Assembly (NCBI RefSeq): GCF_008297975.1 | Contig: NZ_VLNY01000006.1 | Location: 62,001 to 126,000 of the forward strand | Reading direction: 5' to 3' | Length of the DNA: 64,000 nt | From: Antrihabitans cavernicola | GTDB lineage: Bacteria; Actinomycetota; Actinomycetes; Mycobacteriales; Mycobacteriaceae | In this document: positions 7,121-14,869 of the stretch, one piece after another | Layout of the letters: the number at the start of each line of letters is the position of its first letter | How positions within the stretch are numbered: position 1 is the stretch's first letter | Notes under the pieces: generated by a model | What the model was told of the DNA's origin: nothing | The model's input: the letters and a program-made list of their open reading frames with translations, nothing else | Databases searched by the model: none | Translations under genes and position numbers: made by a program

Positions 7121-9951
7121 GAGCGCACCCCCTGCTCGCGTGCTTCGGCTGCCGAGTCCAGTCGGGCGCCGAGGCTGCGCAGGACGTCGAGCACCAGCCC
7201 GACCACGATCAGATACACACCCAGATCGAAGAACAGCGCGGTCACCAATTTGATGTGGCCGAGCAACGGCAAGGTCACCTCGAACACCGCGGACGACAGG
7301 ACGGGCGCGCCGAGCAGCAACGAGATCGCAGCGGTGCCTGCCGAGAGGATCAGGCCGAGTCCCAGAATCTGGCCCGCGTCGACTGGCAGTGCCTCGCCCA
7401 GCTCGTATCGCCCACCCGCCAGGTAGCGCAGCACCAGCGCGAGGCCCGCGGTGAGACCGCCCGCGAAGCCGCCGCCCGGCGCGTTGTGGCCGGAGAAGAA
7501 GAAATACACCGAAAGCACCATGATGGTCGGAAACACAAGGCGCGTAGTGATTTCCAGGATCAGTGACCGGTGTCGAGGATGAATCAGGTCGCCTCCGCGC
7601 AACCAGGTGACTTGATCAGCGGGTGCTTCGAACACGTCCGACGGTGCGTCGGAGACCCGCGGTGCGCTACCGAAGCGACGCGACCGGAACACCAACGACG
7701 CGACACCGGTCGCGGCGACCAGCAACACCGAGATCTCGCCGAGCGTGTCCCACGCGCGGATGTCGACCAGCAGCACGTTCACCACGTTCTTGCCGTTGCC
7801 CAGGTGGTACGCCGCGTCGGGCAATTTCAGCGAAATCGGTGCGGTACTGCGCGCGTTCATCGCATACGCGGCGATGGCGGAGATGGTGGCGCCCACCGCG
7901 ACCGACAGGATGGCGCGCGGCACCTTGAACGCGGCGGCACCACGATCGTCGACTTCGGCGGGCAGCTTGCGCAGCACCAGCACGAAGATCACCAGGGTCA
8001 GCGTCTCGACCAGGAACTGCGTCAATGCAAGATCGGGCGCTCCGTGGATGGCGAAGATCACGCCGCAGCCGTAGCCGGTGACTCCGACCAGCAGCACGCT
8101 CGCCAACCTGTTGCGCATCACCGTCGCACCGATGGCGGCAGCGATCATGATGGCGCCGATGAACACCTGGATCGGCGAATCCCACAGGCGCAGGCGCACT
8201 CCCGTCTTGGTGCCGACGATCAGCAGGATCGTCGGCAACAGCACGAACGTGGCAAGGATGGTGGCCTGGGTGACGGGCAGCGAACCGCGCTGCGTCGAAC
8301 CGGTGAGCCGAATCGACACGCGATCCATGAAGCGCAGCGCCGCGTCGTAGCCCCGGTCCGCGTTGCCCAGCAGCGGACGGCTTGGCCGGACACGCTCCAG
8401 CAGGCCGTAACCGGTGTAGAGAGCGACGCCGCCGACGATCACGATCGCCGTCAATCCCAGCGCCATCCCGAAGCCGTGCCACAGAGCCAGGTGATATGTC
8501 CCGTCGCCGGGGAGGGTCTTCGAATATCCGCTCAGCATCCGGTCGAGCGGGCCCGCGGCGAGACCGCCTGCCAGGCCGCCGACCGCCAGCAGTGCCGGGG
8601 AGGCGAGCAACAGCGGGCCGGGTGCGTGCATGCGTTGGACGGCGGCGCTGGGGTTGGGGCGCTGCTTGCTGCCGAAGGCGTCCCAGACGAAGCGCACGCT
8701 GTAGGCGACGGTGAGGATGGAACCGAGCACCACCAGCACCAGCACCACGGTCTTCGCCCAGTCGGGGAGCGTCGTCGTATGTGCGATCGATTCCAGCGCA
8801 CCTTCTTTGCCGACGAACCCGACCAGCGGCGGAATCCCGGCCATGCTCAGCGCTGCCAGGGCGGCAATGCCTGCGAGAACGGGTGCGCGCTTGCCGAGGT
8901 GCGCCAGCTTGCGGATGTCGCGGGTGCCGGTGGCGTGTTCGATGATGCCGACCACCATGAACAGTGCGGCTTTGAACAACCCGTGCGCGACGATCATCGT
9001 CATACCCGCCAGCGCGGCGTCTTTGCTGCCGATGCCGACCAGCACGATGAGAAAGCCGAGTTGGCTGACGGTACCGAAGGCAAGCACCAGTTTGAGGTCG
9101 TAGACCTGCAACGACCGCCAACCCGCGATCAGCATCGACGCCAGCCCGAGTCCGATCACCGTGATGTGCCACGGCGGGGAATTCGCGTAGCCCGGCGCGA
9201 AGCGGGCAACCAGGTAGATGCCTGCCTTCACCATGGCGGCGGCGTGCAGGTAGGCGCTGACCGGTGTCGGTGCGGCCATTGCGCCCGGCAGCCAGAAGTG
9301 CAGTGGCACGATCGCCGACTTGCTGAGCGCACCGATCAGAATCAACACGATCGCGACGTCGGTGAGCCAACCCGTCGTCGGGTTCGCGATGACGTCCGAC
9401 AGCAGATAGCTGCCGCTGACCTGGCCGAGGACGATGATGCCGACCAGCATCGCGAGGCCGCCCGCGGTGGTCACCAACAGCGCTTGAGTCGCGGCTCGTC
9501 TGCTCGACGCGCGTTCGGCATAGTGGCCGACGAGCAGGAACGACAGCACCGTCGTCAGTTCCCAGTAGGTGTAGAGCACCAGCATGTTGTCGGCGGTGAC
9601 CAGACCGAACATCACGCCGGCGAAGGCGACCATCTGCGCGGCGAACACGCCGAGCTTCGGTTCGTCGTCCTCGAAGTAGCGCGAACAGTAGACCAGCACC
9701 AACGTGCCGACGCCGAGGACCAGCACGGACATGATGGCGGTGAGCGAGTCGAACCGCATGTCGATGTTCATCGACAGCCCCGGCGCCCACGCGATGTGGG
9801 TCCGTTGTTCGGTGCCCCAGTTGGCGACGACCCAGCCCAGCGATGCCAACGGCACCAGGGCAAGTGGGAGGAAACCGTTGCGTCCGAGCGACCGTACGCA
9901 CAGCGGTGCCGCAAGTGCGGCAAGCGCGTGAGCGAGCAAGATCGCGAGCAA
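7117..9951 (-). CDS. mnhA: Na+/H+ antiporter subunit MnhA fused to MnhB
   Basis: This is the first gene of the antiporter operon, encoding 944 residues. Residues ~1-750 are MrpA: a NuoL-like proton channel (WLPGAMAAPTPVSAYLHAA near residue 225, then the AHGLFKAALFMVVG region), followed by the DUF4040-type helices. Residues ~800-944 are MrpB (SLILEITTRLVFPTIMVLSV, then GHNAPGGGFAGGLTAGLAL). The A-B fusion is seen in many actinobacteria and explains why no separate mnhB is present. It acts with C-G in cytoplasmic Na+ extrusion and pH homeostasis. The ATG at 9951 begins the transcript, and the divergent Nudix gene starts 113 bp away. Confidence 0.95.
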   Translation of the reverse strand: MLAILLAHALAALAAPLCVRSLGRNGFLPLALVPLASLGWVVANWGTEQRTHIAWAPGLSMNIDMRFDSLTAIMSVLVLGVGTLVLVYCSRYFEDDEPKLGVFAAQMVAFAGVMFGLVTADNMLVLYTYWELTTVLSFLLVGHYAERASSRRAATQALLVTTAGGLAMLVGIIVLGQVSGSYLLSDVIANPTTGWLTDVAIVLILIGALSKSAIVPLHFWLPGAMAAPTPVSAYLHAAAMVKAGIYLVARFAPGYANSPPWHITVIGLGLASMLIAGWRSLQVYDLKLVLAFGTVSQLGFLIVLVGIGSKDAALAGMTMIVAHGLFKAALFMVVGIIEHATGTRDIRKLAHLGKRAPVLAGIAALAALSMAGIPPLVGFVGKEGALESIAHTTTLPDWAKTVVLVLVVLGSILTVAYSVRFVWDAFGSKQRPNPSAAVQRMHAPGPLLLASPALLAVGGLAGGLAAGPLDRMLSGYSKTLPGDGTYHLALWHGFGMALGLTAIVIVGGVALYTGYGLLERVRPSRPLLGNADRGYDAALRFMDRVSIRLTGSTQRGSLPVTQATILATFVLLPTILLIVGTKTGVRLRLWDSPIQVFIGAIMIAAAIGATVMRNRLASVLLVGVTGYGCGVIFAIHGAPDLALTQFLVETLTLVIFVLVLRKLPAEVDDRGAAAFKVPRAILSVAVGATISAIAAYAMNARSTAPISLKLPDAAYHLGNGKNVVNVLLVDIRAWDTLGEISVLLVAATGVASLVFRSRRFGSAPRVSDAPSDVFEAPADQVTWLRGGDLIHPRHRSLILEITTRLVFPTIMVLSVYFFFSGHNAPGGGFAGGLTAGLALVLRYLAGGRYELGEALPVDAGQILGLGLILSAGTAAISLLLGAPVLSSAVFEVTLPLLGHIKLVTALFFDLGVYLIVVGLVLDVLRSLGARLDSAAEAREQGVRS

Positions 9952-10051
9952 ATTTCACTCCGTCGTTGTGTGGGCGGCGGGGTGTAGACGGCAAGAGCCG
10001 GGGTCGTGGGGTTGTTTCCCAGTCTACTGTCCGGGTTGCCCGACGCTGTCG

Positions 10052-10057
10052 TAGCGT
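10052..10057 (+). promoter_or_regulatory. -10 box of Nudix gene
   Basis: TAGCGT ends 6 nt before the ATG at 10064 and no Shine-Dalgarno is present, so a leaderless transcript is likely. No convincing -35 was found. Confidence 0.45.
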
Positions 10058-10063
10058 GTCGGC

Positions 10064-10474
10064 ATGCCATCCGAGATTCGGACCGCTGCCCTTGCCTACG
10101 TTCGGGATCGCCGTCTGCTGCAGGCACGCTCGGCCGACAAGTCGGCGTTCTACATGGCGGGCGGAAAGATCGATGCGGGAGAAAGTGCGGTCGAGGCGCT
10201 GCACCGGGAGATCCGCGAGGAACTGGGTGCGGGCATCGTCGCCGAAAGCGTCGAAGAGCTGGGCGTGTTCGAGGCCGAAGCGTTCGGTCATCCGCCGGGC
10301 ACGCACCTGCACATGACCTGCTACCTCGCCGAGCTCACCGCCGATCCGCAGCCCACCAGTGAGATCGCGGAGTTGCGGTACTTCACAGTCGACGAATACG
10401 CGGCGATGCCGGACGTGGCGCCGGGCTCGATGCTGGTGTTCCGACACCTGCAGGAATTGGGCCTGGTGGACTGA
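10064..10474 (+). CDS. Nudix hydrolase
   Basis: This 136-residue enzyme has a clear Nudix box: GKIDAGESAVEALHREIREE at about residues 34-53, followed by LGAG, fitting GX5EX7REUXEEXGU. The catalytic Glu residues that bind Mg2+ are present. Such enzymes cleave nucleoside diphosphates linked to another group. The substrate is not predictable from the box, but the short length and the preceding AALAYVRDRRLLQARS are like MutT/housecleaning Nudix proteins. The gene reads in the same direction as the AraC gene 19 bp downstream, though that gene seems to have its own promoter. Confidence 0.92.
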   Translation: MPSEIRTAALAYVRDRRLLQARSADKSAFYMAGGKIDAGESAVEALHREIREELGAGIVAESVEELGVFEAEAFGHPPGTHLHMTCYLAELTADPQPTSEIAELRYFTVDEYAAMPDVAPGSMLVFRHLQELGLVD

Positions 10475-10481
10475 AAACCGG

Positions 10482-10487
10482 CACAAT
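10482..10487 (+). promoter_or_regulatory. -10 box of AraC-type gene
   Basis: CACAAT lies 6 nt before the ATG at 10494. TTGGGC at 10457-10462 is a possible -35 with a 19-bp spacer. There is no ribosome site, so the mRNA is probably leaderless. Confidence 0.45.
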
Positions 10488-10493
10488 AGGGCC

Positions 10494-10943
10494 ATGCGTG
10501 AGCAGGATCTCGACGAGTTGCGGCGGCTGCGGCGCGCTCGGAACCGCATGGATCGCGAATACGCCGAGCCGCTCGACGTCGAGGTTCTTGCCCGCACCGC
10601 ACTGATGTCGGCGGGACATTTCAGTCGTCGCTTCCGCGATGCGTATGGCGAGACGCCGTATTCGTATCTGATGACCCGCCGCATCGAGCGGGCGACAGCG
10701 CTGCTGCGCCGCGGCGACATGAGCGTGACCGACGTCTGCTTCGCCGTCGGCTGTACCAGTCTCGGCTCGTTCTCGGCACGGTTCACCCAGATCGTCGGTG
10801 AGAGTCCCAGCGCCTATCGCGCCCGCGACCACAGCGAGTTCGAGGTGGTCGCCGGCTGCCAGATGATGGTGGTCACGAGGCCCCGCAAACCCGCCCGACG
10901 ACCGATCAGTTTCGGAGAAGCGGCGGTATCCGCGCCCGACTAG
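10494..10943 (+). CDS. AraC-type HTH regulator, DNA-binding domain only
   Basis: This encodes 149 residues consisting of two helix-turn-helix units with hardly any sensor domain: PLDVEVLARTALMSAGHFSRR (first HTH, about residues 23-43), then GDMSVTDVCFAVGCTSLGSF (second HTH) and the family signature FTQIVGESPSAYR. I chose the ATG at 10494 rather than in-frame upstream codons, because those overlap the Nudix gene and the -10 box fits this start. Stand-alone AraC domains next to a VOC/glyoxalase gene are a recurrent actinobacterial pair. The regulator probably controls the downstream gene, whose ATG is 10 bp after this stop. Confidence 0.88.
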   Translation: MREQDLDELRRLRRARNRMDREYAEPLDVEVLARTALMSAGHFSRRFRDAYGETPYSYLMTRRIERATALLRRGDMSVTDVCFAVGCTSLGSFSARFTQIVGESPSAYRARDHSEFEVVAGCQMMVVTRPRKPARRPISFGEAAVSAPD

Positions 10944-10946
10944 CGT
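10941..10946 (+). promoter_or_regulatory. -10 box of VOC gene
   Basis: TAGCGT overlaps the AraC stop codon and ends 7 nt before the ATG at 10954. It is consistent with a separate leaderless promoter for the VOC gene. Confidence 0.4.
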
Positions 10947-10953
10947 CGACCTC

Positions 10954-11373
10954 ATGACCACGCCCTCGAGTTCCGTTTCCCTCAGCACCGTCCATGTCAT
11001 CGTCGACGATCCCGACGCCGCCGTCGTCTTCTACCGCGACACCCTCGGACTCACCGTCCGCAACGAAGTCGCGCAAGGCGACTTCCGTTGGATCACGCTG
11101 TCCACCGAAAGTCAGCCCGAGATTCAGATCGTGTTGTCGCAACCGCACGCAGGCCGGTCGCAGGAAGACGGCGACGCCATCGCCGCGCTCCTTGCGAAGG
11201 GTGAGCTGCGGACCCTGCACTTCCGCACCGATGACCTCGACGCGACGTTCGAGAAGGTCGCCGGTGCGCCGGGTGCGGAAGTGTTGCAGGAGCCCGTCAG
11301 CCAGCCGTGGGGTACCCGTGACGCCGCAGTGCGCGACCCCGCGGGCAACATGGTTCGCATCGAGCAGGCGTAA
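10954..11373 (+). CDS. VOC-family (glyoxalase/bleomycin-resistance-like) protein
   Basis: This encodes 139 residues with the paired beta-alpha-beta-beta-beta modules of the vicinal oxygen chelate fold. The first module begins STVHVIVDDPDAAVVFYRDT (metal ligand region near His14), and the second has RTLHFRTDDLDATFEKV followed by PWGTRDAAVRDPAGNMVRIE. His and Glu at the expected ligand positions (HVIV, HFRT, final VRIEQ) suggest metal binding. VOC proteins range from glyoxalases and dioxygenases to antibiotic-binding proteins. No further assignment is safe. It pairs with the AraC-type gene just upstream. Confidence 0.88.
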   Translation: MTTPSSSVSLSTVHVIVDDPDAAVVFYRDTLGLTVRNEVAQGDFRWITLSTESQPEIQIVLSQPHAGRSQEDGDAIAALLAKGELRTLHFRTDDLDATFEKVAGAPGAEVLQEPVSQPWGTRDAAVRDPAGNMVRIEQA

Positions 11374-11391
11374 CCGCCTCCGCGAATTCCG

Positions 11392-12645
11392 TTACGCCAG
11401 TTCGATGCGGTTGGTCCCGACGTCGTATTCGAGCAGCTCGCTGTAGCGGCCCCAATCGACCGCCGTATCGAACTGGCTGCGCGCACTGGCATCGCCGAAG
11501 GTGTCGCGGAGGTCGTCGAGAATCGTGTCGGCACGTACGGCACCGTTGTCGCTGCGCCGCAACTGCTTGACGATCCCGCGAACCAGTGGCGCATGCTCCA
11601 CCACAAGCGTCGCGAACTGCTCCTTCGCGCGCAGAATGTCGGCACTGGCGAATCGTCGGCCTTGTTCGCTCAGCTGCAGTCCGCTCCCGCGCGGCAGCGC
11701 CAACTTCAGCATCACCACCGCATCGACCACCGGAAGCAGGTCGTCGAGCTCGTAGCGCAGTTCGTCGGCGATTTCGGCGAGGCCCACCGATCCGCCGCGG
11801 TGATGCAGCAACTCGATGAGTCCGGCGATCTCGCCGGTGTTCGCGGCGGGCAGCGCGTCGATGGTCTGGCGTGAGCCGTCCCGCGCGTGTCCGGTCAGGA
11901 TTTCGTAGACGGTGTCGACGTAGCTCTCGAACTCCGGGCTGCGGCGATCGCGTGGATGGGCGAGATCGATCGTCAGCTCACCCTTGATCCGGCCGGGGTT
12001 CGAGTCGAGAATCAGTACCCGATCCGCCAGCTGGATGGCCTCCTCGATGTTGTGCGTGACGATCAGCCCTGTGCGCGTGGGGAATTCCGGGTCCTGCCAC
12101 AACCGCAGCAGTTCGGCGCGCAGGTTCTCGCTCGTCAGTACATCGAGCGCCGAGAACGGCTCGTCCATCAGCAGTGCGTCCGGCTCGACGACAAGTGCGC
12201 GGGCGAACCCGACGCGTTGCCGCATTCCGCCGGAAAGCTCTCGGGGATAGGCGGATTCGAAGCCGTCGAGGCCGATCATGTCGAGCGCGGCGAGTGCCCG
12301 CTCCCGACGCTGCGCGGCCGGGACCGACAACGCTTGCAGCCCGAGTTCCACGTTCTCCTGCACGGTCAGCCATGGCAGTAACGCGAAGGATTGGAACACC
12401 ATCGAGACCCCGGGGTTGGCACCGTTGAGGGCGTCGCCGCGGTAGGACACGGTGCCGCTGGTCGCCGCTGTCAGTCCTGCGAGGCAGCGCAGCAGCGTCG
12501 ACTTTCCGGAACCGCTTCTGCCGAGCAGGGCGACGATCTCGCCGTCGTGCAGGGTCAGGCTGACACCGTCGAGCACGGTCAGGTCGCCAAATGTCTTGTA
12601 TACGTTCTCGACCGAGATCACGGCGGTCGATGTTGCTGTTGTCAT
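11392..12645 (-). CDS. ABC transporter ATP-binding protein with AAA-associated C-terminal domain
   Basis: This protein has 417 residues. Residues 10-240 are an ABC ATPase of the nitrate/sulfonate/bicarbonate (TauB/SsuB-like) class: Walker A GRSGSGKST (42-50), signature LSGGMRQRVGFARAL, Walker B DALLMDEP, and an H-loop VTHN. Residues ~270-417 form an extra domain (GLIELLHHRGGSVGLAEIAD, winged-helix-like) corresponding to the AAA-associated C-terminal domain. That domain marks a distinct transporter subtype. It lies 24 bp after the double permease in the same operon, and the operon is headed by an M-box Mg2+ riboswitch, which points to a cation-linked role. No substrate-binding protein is encoded nearby. 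Confidence 0.9.
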   Translation of the reverse strand: MTTATSTAVISVENVYKTFGDLTVLDGVSLTLHDGEIVALLGRSGSGKSTLLRCLAGLTAATSGTVSYRGDALNGANPGVSMVFQSFALLPWLTVQENVELGLQALSVPAAQRRERALAALDMIGLDGFESAYPRELSGGMRQRVGFARALVVEPDALLMDEPFSALDVLTSENLRAELLRLWQDPEFPTRTGLIVTHNIEEAIQLADRVLILDSNPGRIKGELTIDLAHPRDRRSPEFESYVDTVYEILTGHARDGSRQTIDALPAANTGEIAGLIELLHHRGGSVGLAEIADELRYELDDLLPVVDAVVMLKLALPRGSGLQLSEQGRRFASADILRAKEQFATLVVEHAPLVRGIVKQLRRSDNGAVRADTILDDLRDTFGDASARSQFDTAVDWGRYSELLEYDVGTNRIELA

Positions 12646-12669
12646 GTTCTTACCCTTCGGATTTCAGGT

Positions 12670-14409
12670 TCAGGTCAGCGAGTAGCGGGTCTCGGCGATG
12701 CGGTAGAGGCGGCGCCAGAAGAGTCGGTTGAGGCCGACAACGTAGGTGGACATCACGATGACGCCGACCAGCACGCCTGCGAAATTTCCGGTGGTGGTGG
12801 CATCGGCGATGTATGCGCCGAGTCCGGTGGCCTCCAGCGTGTTGTGGTTGTAGCTCACAACTTCCGACACGATCGAGGCATTCCACGCGCCACCTGCGGC
12901 GGTGATGCCGCCGGTGACGAACGAGGGAAACACCGCGGGCAGGATCAGTCGTTGCCAACGTTGTCGGCGCGACACTCCCATGATCGTCATCGAGTCGCGT
13001 AGATCGTTGGGAATGGCGCTTGCCCCGGCGATGACGTTGAACAGGATGTACCACTGTGCTCCGAGCGACATCAGCAGGATGCCACCGAAATTCAGACTGA
13101 TGTGGGTTGCGACGAAGAACGCAATGGCGAAGGGGAACAGGAAGTTCGCCGGGAAACTCGCCAGCAACTGCACCACTGGTTGGGCGAGCCGACTCACTCT
13201 CGGATTCATGCCGATCCAGACACCAATGGGCACCCAGATCACAGTTCCCACAACAAGAATCACGATCACGCGCGCGAACGTCACCGCACCCAGCCAGAAC
13301 GCGTCGGGGAATGCGCCGAAACCCGTGTTGTCCGCAATGTAGTGCGCGGCGCGGTAGGCACCGAATGCGACGACGGCGACAACCGCGGCAGTGAACGCGA
13401 CGTCGCCCGCCCTGCGCCGCAGTTCGGGACGGTGCAGTGGATGTTCGGCAAGCCCGAACGGTCGGGTCAGCCGATCGAGACCCCTGCCGAGCAGCCGAAA
13501 CGGCGGTGCGATGGTTGCGGGAATCGTGGAGCGGCGCAGCACGTTCAGGGTGACGCTGCGCGGGGTCTCCGCTGCGGCGGTGTCACCGAGGCGAAACTTC
13601 TCCGCCCACGCGACCAGTGGTCGCCAGAACAGGAAGTTGACGCCGATCACCATGAACGCCATCGCGAGGATCGCCCAACCGACGTTGCCCAGTTCGCCGT
13701 CTTCGACGGCTGTCGCGACATATGCGCCGATACCGGGCAATGCGTACGTCTTGTTGTTCACCGAAATCGCTTCCGACGCAGCGAGAAAGAACCAGCCGCC
13801 GCCAAAGCTCATCATGCCGTTCCAGACCAGCGGAATCATTCCGGTCGGGACGTCGAGCTTCCAGAACCGTTCCCATTTGGTGAGTCGCATCAATCGGGCG
13901 GCCTCGTCGAGTTCCGTGGGTTGGCTGACCAACGCGTAGTAGAACGCGAAGGTCATGTTCCATGCCTGCGATGTGAAGATCGCGAAGATCGAGGCAGCTT
14001 CCAGCCCCAGCGTGGAACCGTGAAACATCGCTATGAACAGCGTCACAGTCACGGAGAGAAAGCCGAGAATCGGTACCGATTGCAGGATGTCGAGCACTGG
14101 TAGCAGCACTTTTTCGGCACGACGCAACCGTGCCGCAGCCGTCGCGTAGACGAAGGTGAACACCACGCTGAATGCGAGCGCGATGAACATCCTGAGCAGT
14201 GATCGCGCCGCGTAGTAGGGGATGTTCGAGGGGTCGGTGGAGACCGTCGACGGCGCAGACCCGACGTCGAATGGCCGATCGAGGCCGGGTGCCAGTCGGA
14301 TCAGACCGTAGAGAAAAACGGCGACCGCTGCCGCGACCAGAACGTCGATGGAACGCAAGTGCGGGCGTCGCAAAACGCCCGCACCCGGAAGGGCGCGAGT
14401 AAAGGGCAT
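12670..14409 (-). CDS. ABC transporter double permease
   Basis: This 579-residue protein is two BPD_transp_1 permease domains in one chain. EAA loops are visible in both halves: ELDEAARLMRLTKWERFWKL near residue 165 and DLRDSMTIMGVSRRQRWQRL near residue 480. There are about 12 membrane helices in all. With the downstream ATPase it forms a complete importer core, except for a periplasmic binding protein, which is absent. The family is usually labelled nitrate/sulfonate/bicarbonate only by similarity of the ATPase. The M-box 150 bp upstream makes Mg2+ or another divalent cation, or adaptation to Mg2+ limitation, a better guess. The ATG follows the leader ORF stop by 14 bp, with CTGGAG as ribosome site. 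Confidence 0.9.
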   Translation of the reverse strand: MPFTRALPGAGVLRRPHLRSIDVLVAAAVAVFLYGLIRLAPGLDRPFDVGSAPSTVSTDPSNIPYYAARSLLRMFIALAFSVVFTFVYATAAARLRRAEKVLLPVLDILQSVPILGFLSVTVTLFIAMFHGSTLGLEAASIFAIFTSQAWNMTFAFYYALVSQPTELDEAARLMRLTKWERFWKLDVPTGMIPLVWNGMMSFGGGWFFLAASEAISVNNKTYALPGIGAYVATAVEDGELGNVGWAILAMAFMVIGVNFLFWRPLVAWAEKFRLGDTAAAETPRSVTLNVLRRSTIPATIAPPFRLLGRGLDRLTRPFGLAEHPLHRPELRRRAGDVAFTAAVVAVVAFGAYRAAHYIADNTGFGAFPDAFWLGAVTFARVIVILVVGTVIWVPIGVWIGMNPRVSRLAQPVVQLLASFPANFLFPFAIAFFVATHISLNFGGILLMSLGAQWYILFNVIAGASAIPNDLRDSMTIMGVSRRQRWQRLILPAVFPSFVTGGITAAGGAWNASIVSEVVSYNHNTLEATGLGAYIADATTTGNFAGVLVGVIVMSTYVVGLNRLFWRRLYRIAETRYSLT

Positions 14410-14423
14410 GACAAAGCTCCAGA

Positions 14424-14507
14424 TCAGTGGAAGCTGAACGGGCCCAACATGATCGGGGCGCGCTCGGAGGACGAGTTGCGTTTCGGTCTATGACTGCCGT
14501 CGCTCAT
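14424..14507 (-). CDS. 27-residue leader peptide ORF between M-box and ABC permease
   Basis: This short ORF sits behind an excellent ribosome site, AGGAGGTG, 5 nt from its ATG. The product is 27 residues long, basic and serine-rich in the middle (HRPKRNSSSER), and ends LGPFSFH. It has no cysteine and no membrane segment. It lies between the riboswitch and the permease and stops 14 bp before the permease ATG. Its position and strong initiation signal suggest a translated leader that couples ribosome movement to expression of the transporter. A role as a small protein subunit is also possible. No family is recognised. Confidence 0.6.
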   Translation of the reverse strand: MSDGSHRPKRNSSSERAPIMLGPFSFH

Positions 14508-14537
14508 GGCCCACCTCCTGATGCTCTGCAAACAGCG

Positions 14538-14577
14538 CAAGAGAGGACCGGCCAGATTGCCGGTGGCGCCTCTCCTC
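14538..14577 (-). terminator. Terminator-like hairpin, expression platform of the M-box
   Basis: In the transcript, AGGAGAGG pairs with CCTCTCTT around an inner CCGGC/GCCGG stem, and a mildly T-rich stretch (TTGCGCTGTTTG) follows. The 5' arm touches the 3' strand of the aptamer (TTACGA), so ligand-stabilised aptamer and hairpin formation could be linked. The U-tract is weak, so termination strength is uncertain. Confidence 0.5.
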
Positions 14578-14730
14578 GTAAGACCTTTGGCACTTCGCGG
14601 CGTCAACCCGAGTTATCGGGAGCCAATCGGGACTACCCCTTAAGCCGGGGAAGCCTGTCCTGACCCGGGGCGTCTCTCGACGTTCGGGGTCGCTGGCCTG
14701 TATCCGCGAAGGAGCCTCAGCGAACGATGG
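14575..14730 (-). ncRNA. M-box (ykoK) Mg2+-sensing riboswitch
   Basis: On the minus strand the conserved M-box blocks occur in order. TCGTTCGCTGAGGCTCCTTC matches the 5' consensus (UCGUUAGGUGAGGCUCCU). CGTCGAGAGACGCCCCGGGT matches the central GUC..AAAGACGCCaaUGGGU loop, followed by CAGGACAGG. GAAGTGCCAAAGGTCTTACG matches the 3' end (ACAGUGCUAAAGCUCUACGA). This comparison is with the Bacillus subtilis mgtE leader recalled from the literature. M-box RNAs fold in high Mg2+ and switch off Mg2+ transport genes. Downstream are a terminator-like hairpin, a 27-codon leader ORF and the two ABC genes. Confidence 0.87.
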
Positions 14731-14857
14731 CACCTTGCGGGGATAAGTAAACCTCGAAATCTCGAATTCGGCAACCGCGGGAGAGTGGCGGAGCACCCTG
14801 GCGGGTTAACCTCAAGGGCCCCAACAGTTTCAGGAGTTTCTTGTCGGTGGGCGCCGA

Positions 14858-14863
14858 TACAAT
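14858..14863 (+). promoter_or_regulatory. -10 box of DUF222/HNH gene
   Basis: TACAAT ends 6 nt before the ATG at 14870 without a Shine-Dalgarno. It is the best -10 match among the leaderless candidates in this window. Confidence 0.5.
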
Positions 14864-14869
14864 TCGGGC

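Noticed and set aside
3855-9951. Respiratory complex I (nuo) fragment
   Set aside because: MnhA and MnhD resemble NuoL and NuoM/N, but the presence of E, F and G subunits and the A-B fusion identify an Mrp antiporter.
7570-9987. An 805-codon open frame antisense to mnhA
   Set aside because: Composition is extremely rich in Arg, His, Gln and Asp with no domain or hydrophobic core. It is a GC-bias shadow of the real gene on the other strand.
14575-14730. SAM-IV, guanidine or c-di-AMP riboswitch
   Set aside because: The blocks GCTGAGGCTCC, GTCGAGAGACGCC and AGTGCCAAAG match M-box in order. The signature elements of the other classes were not found.
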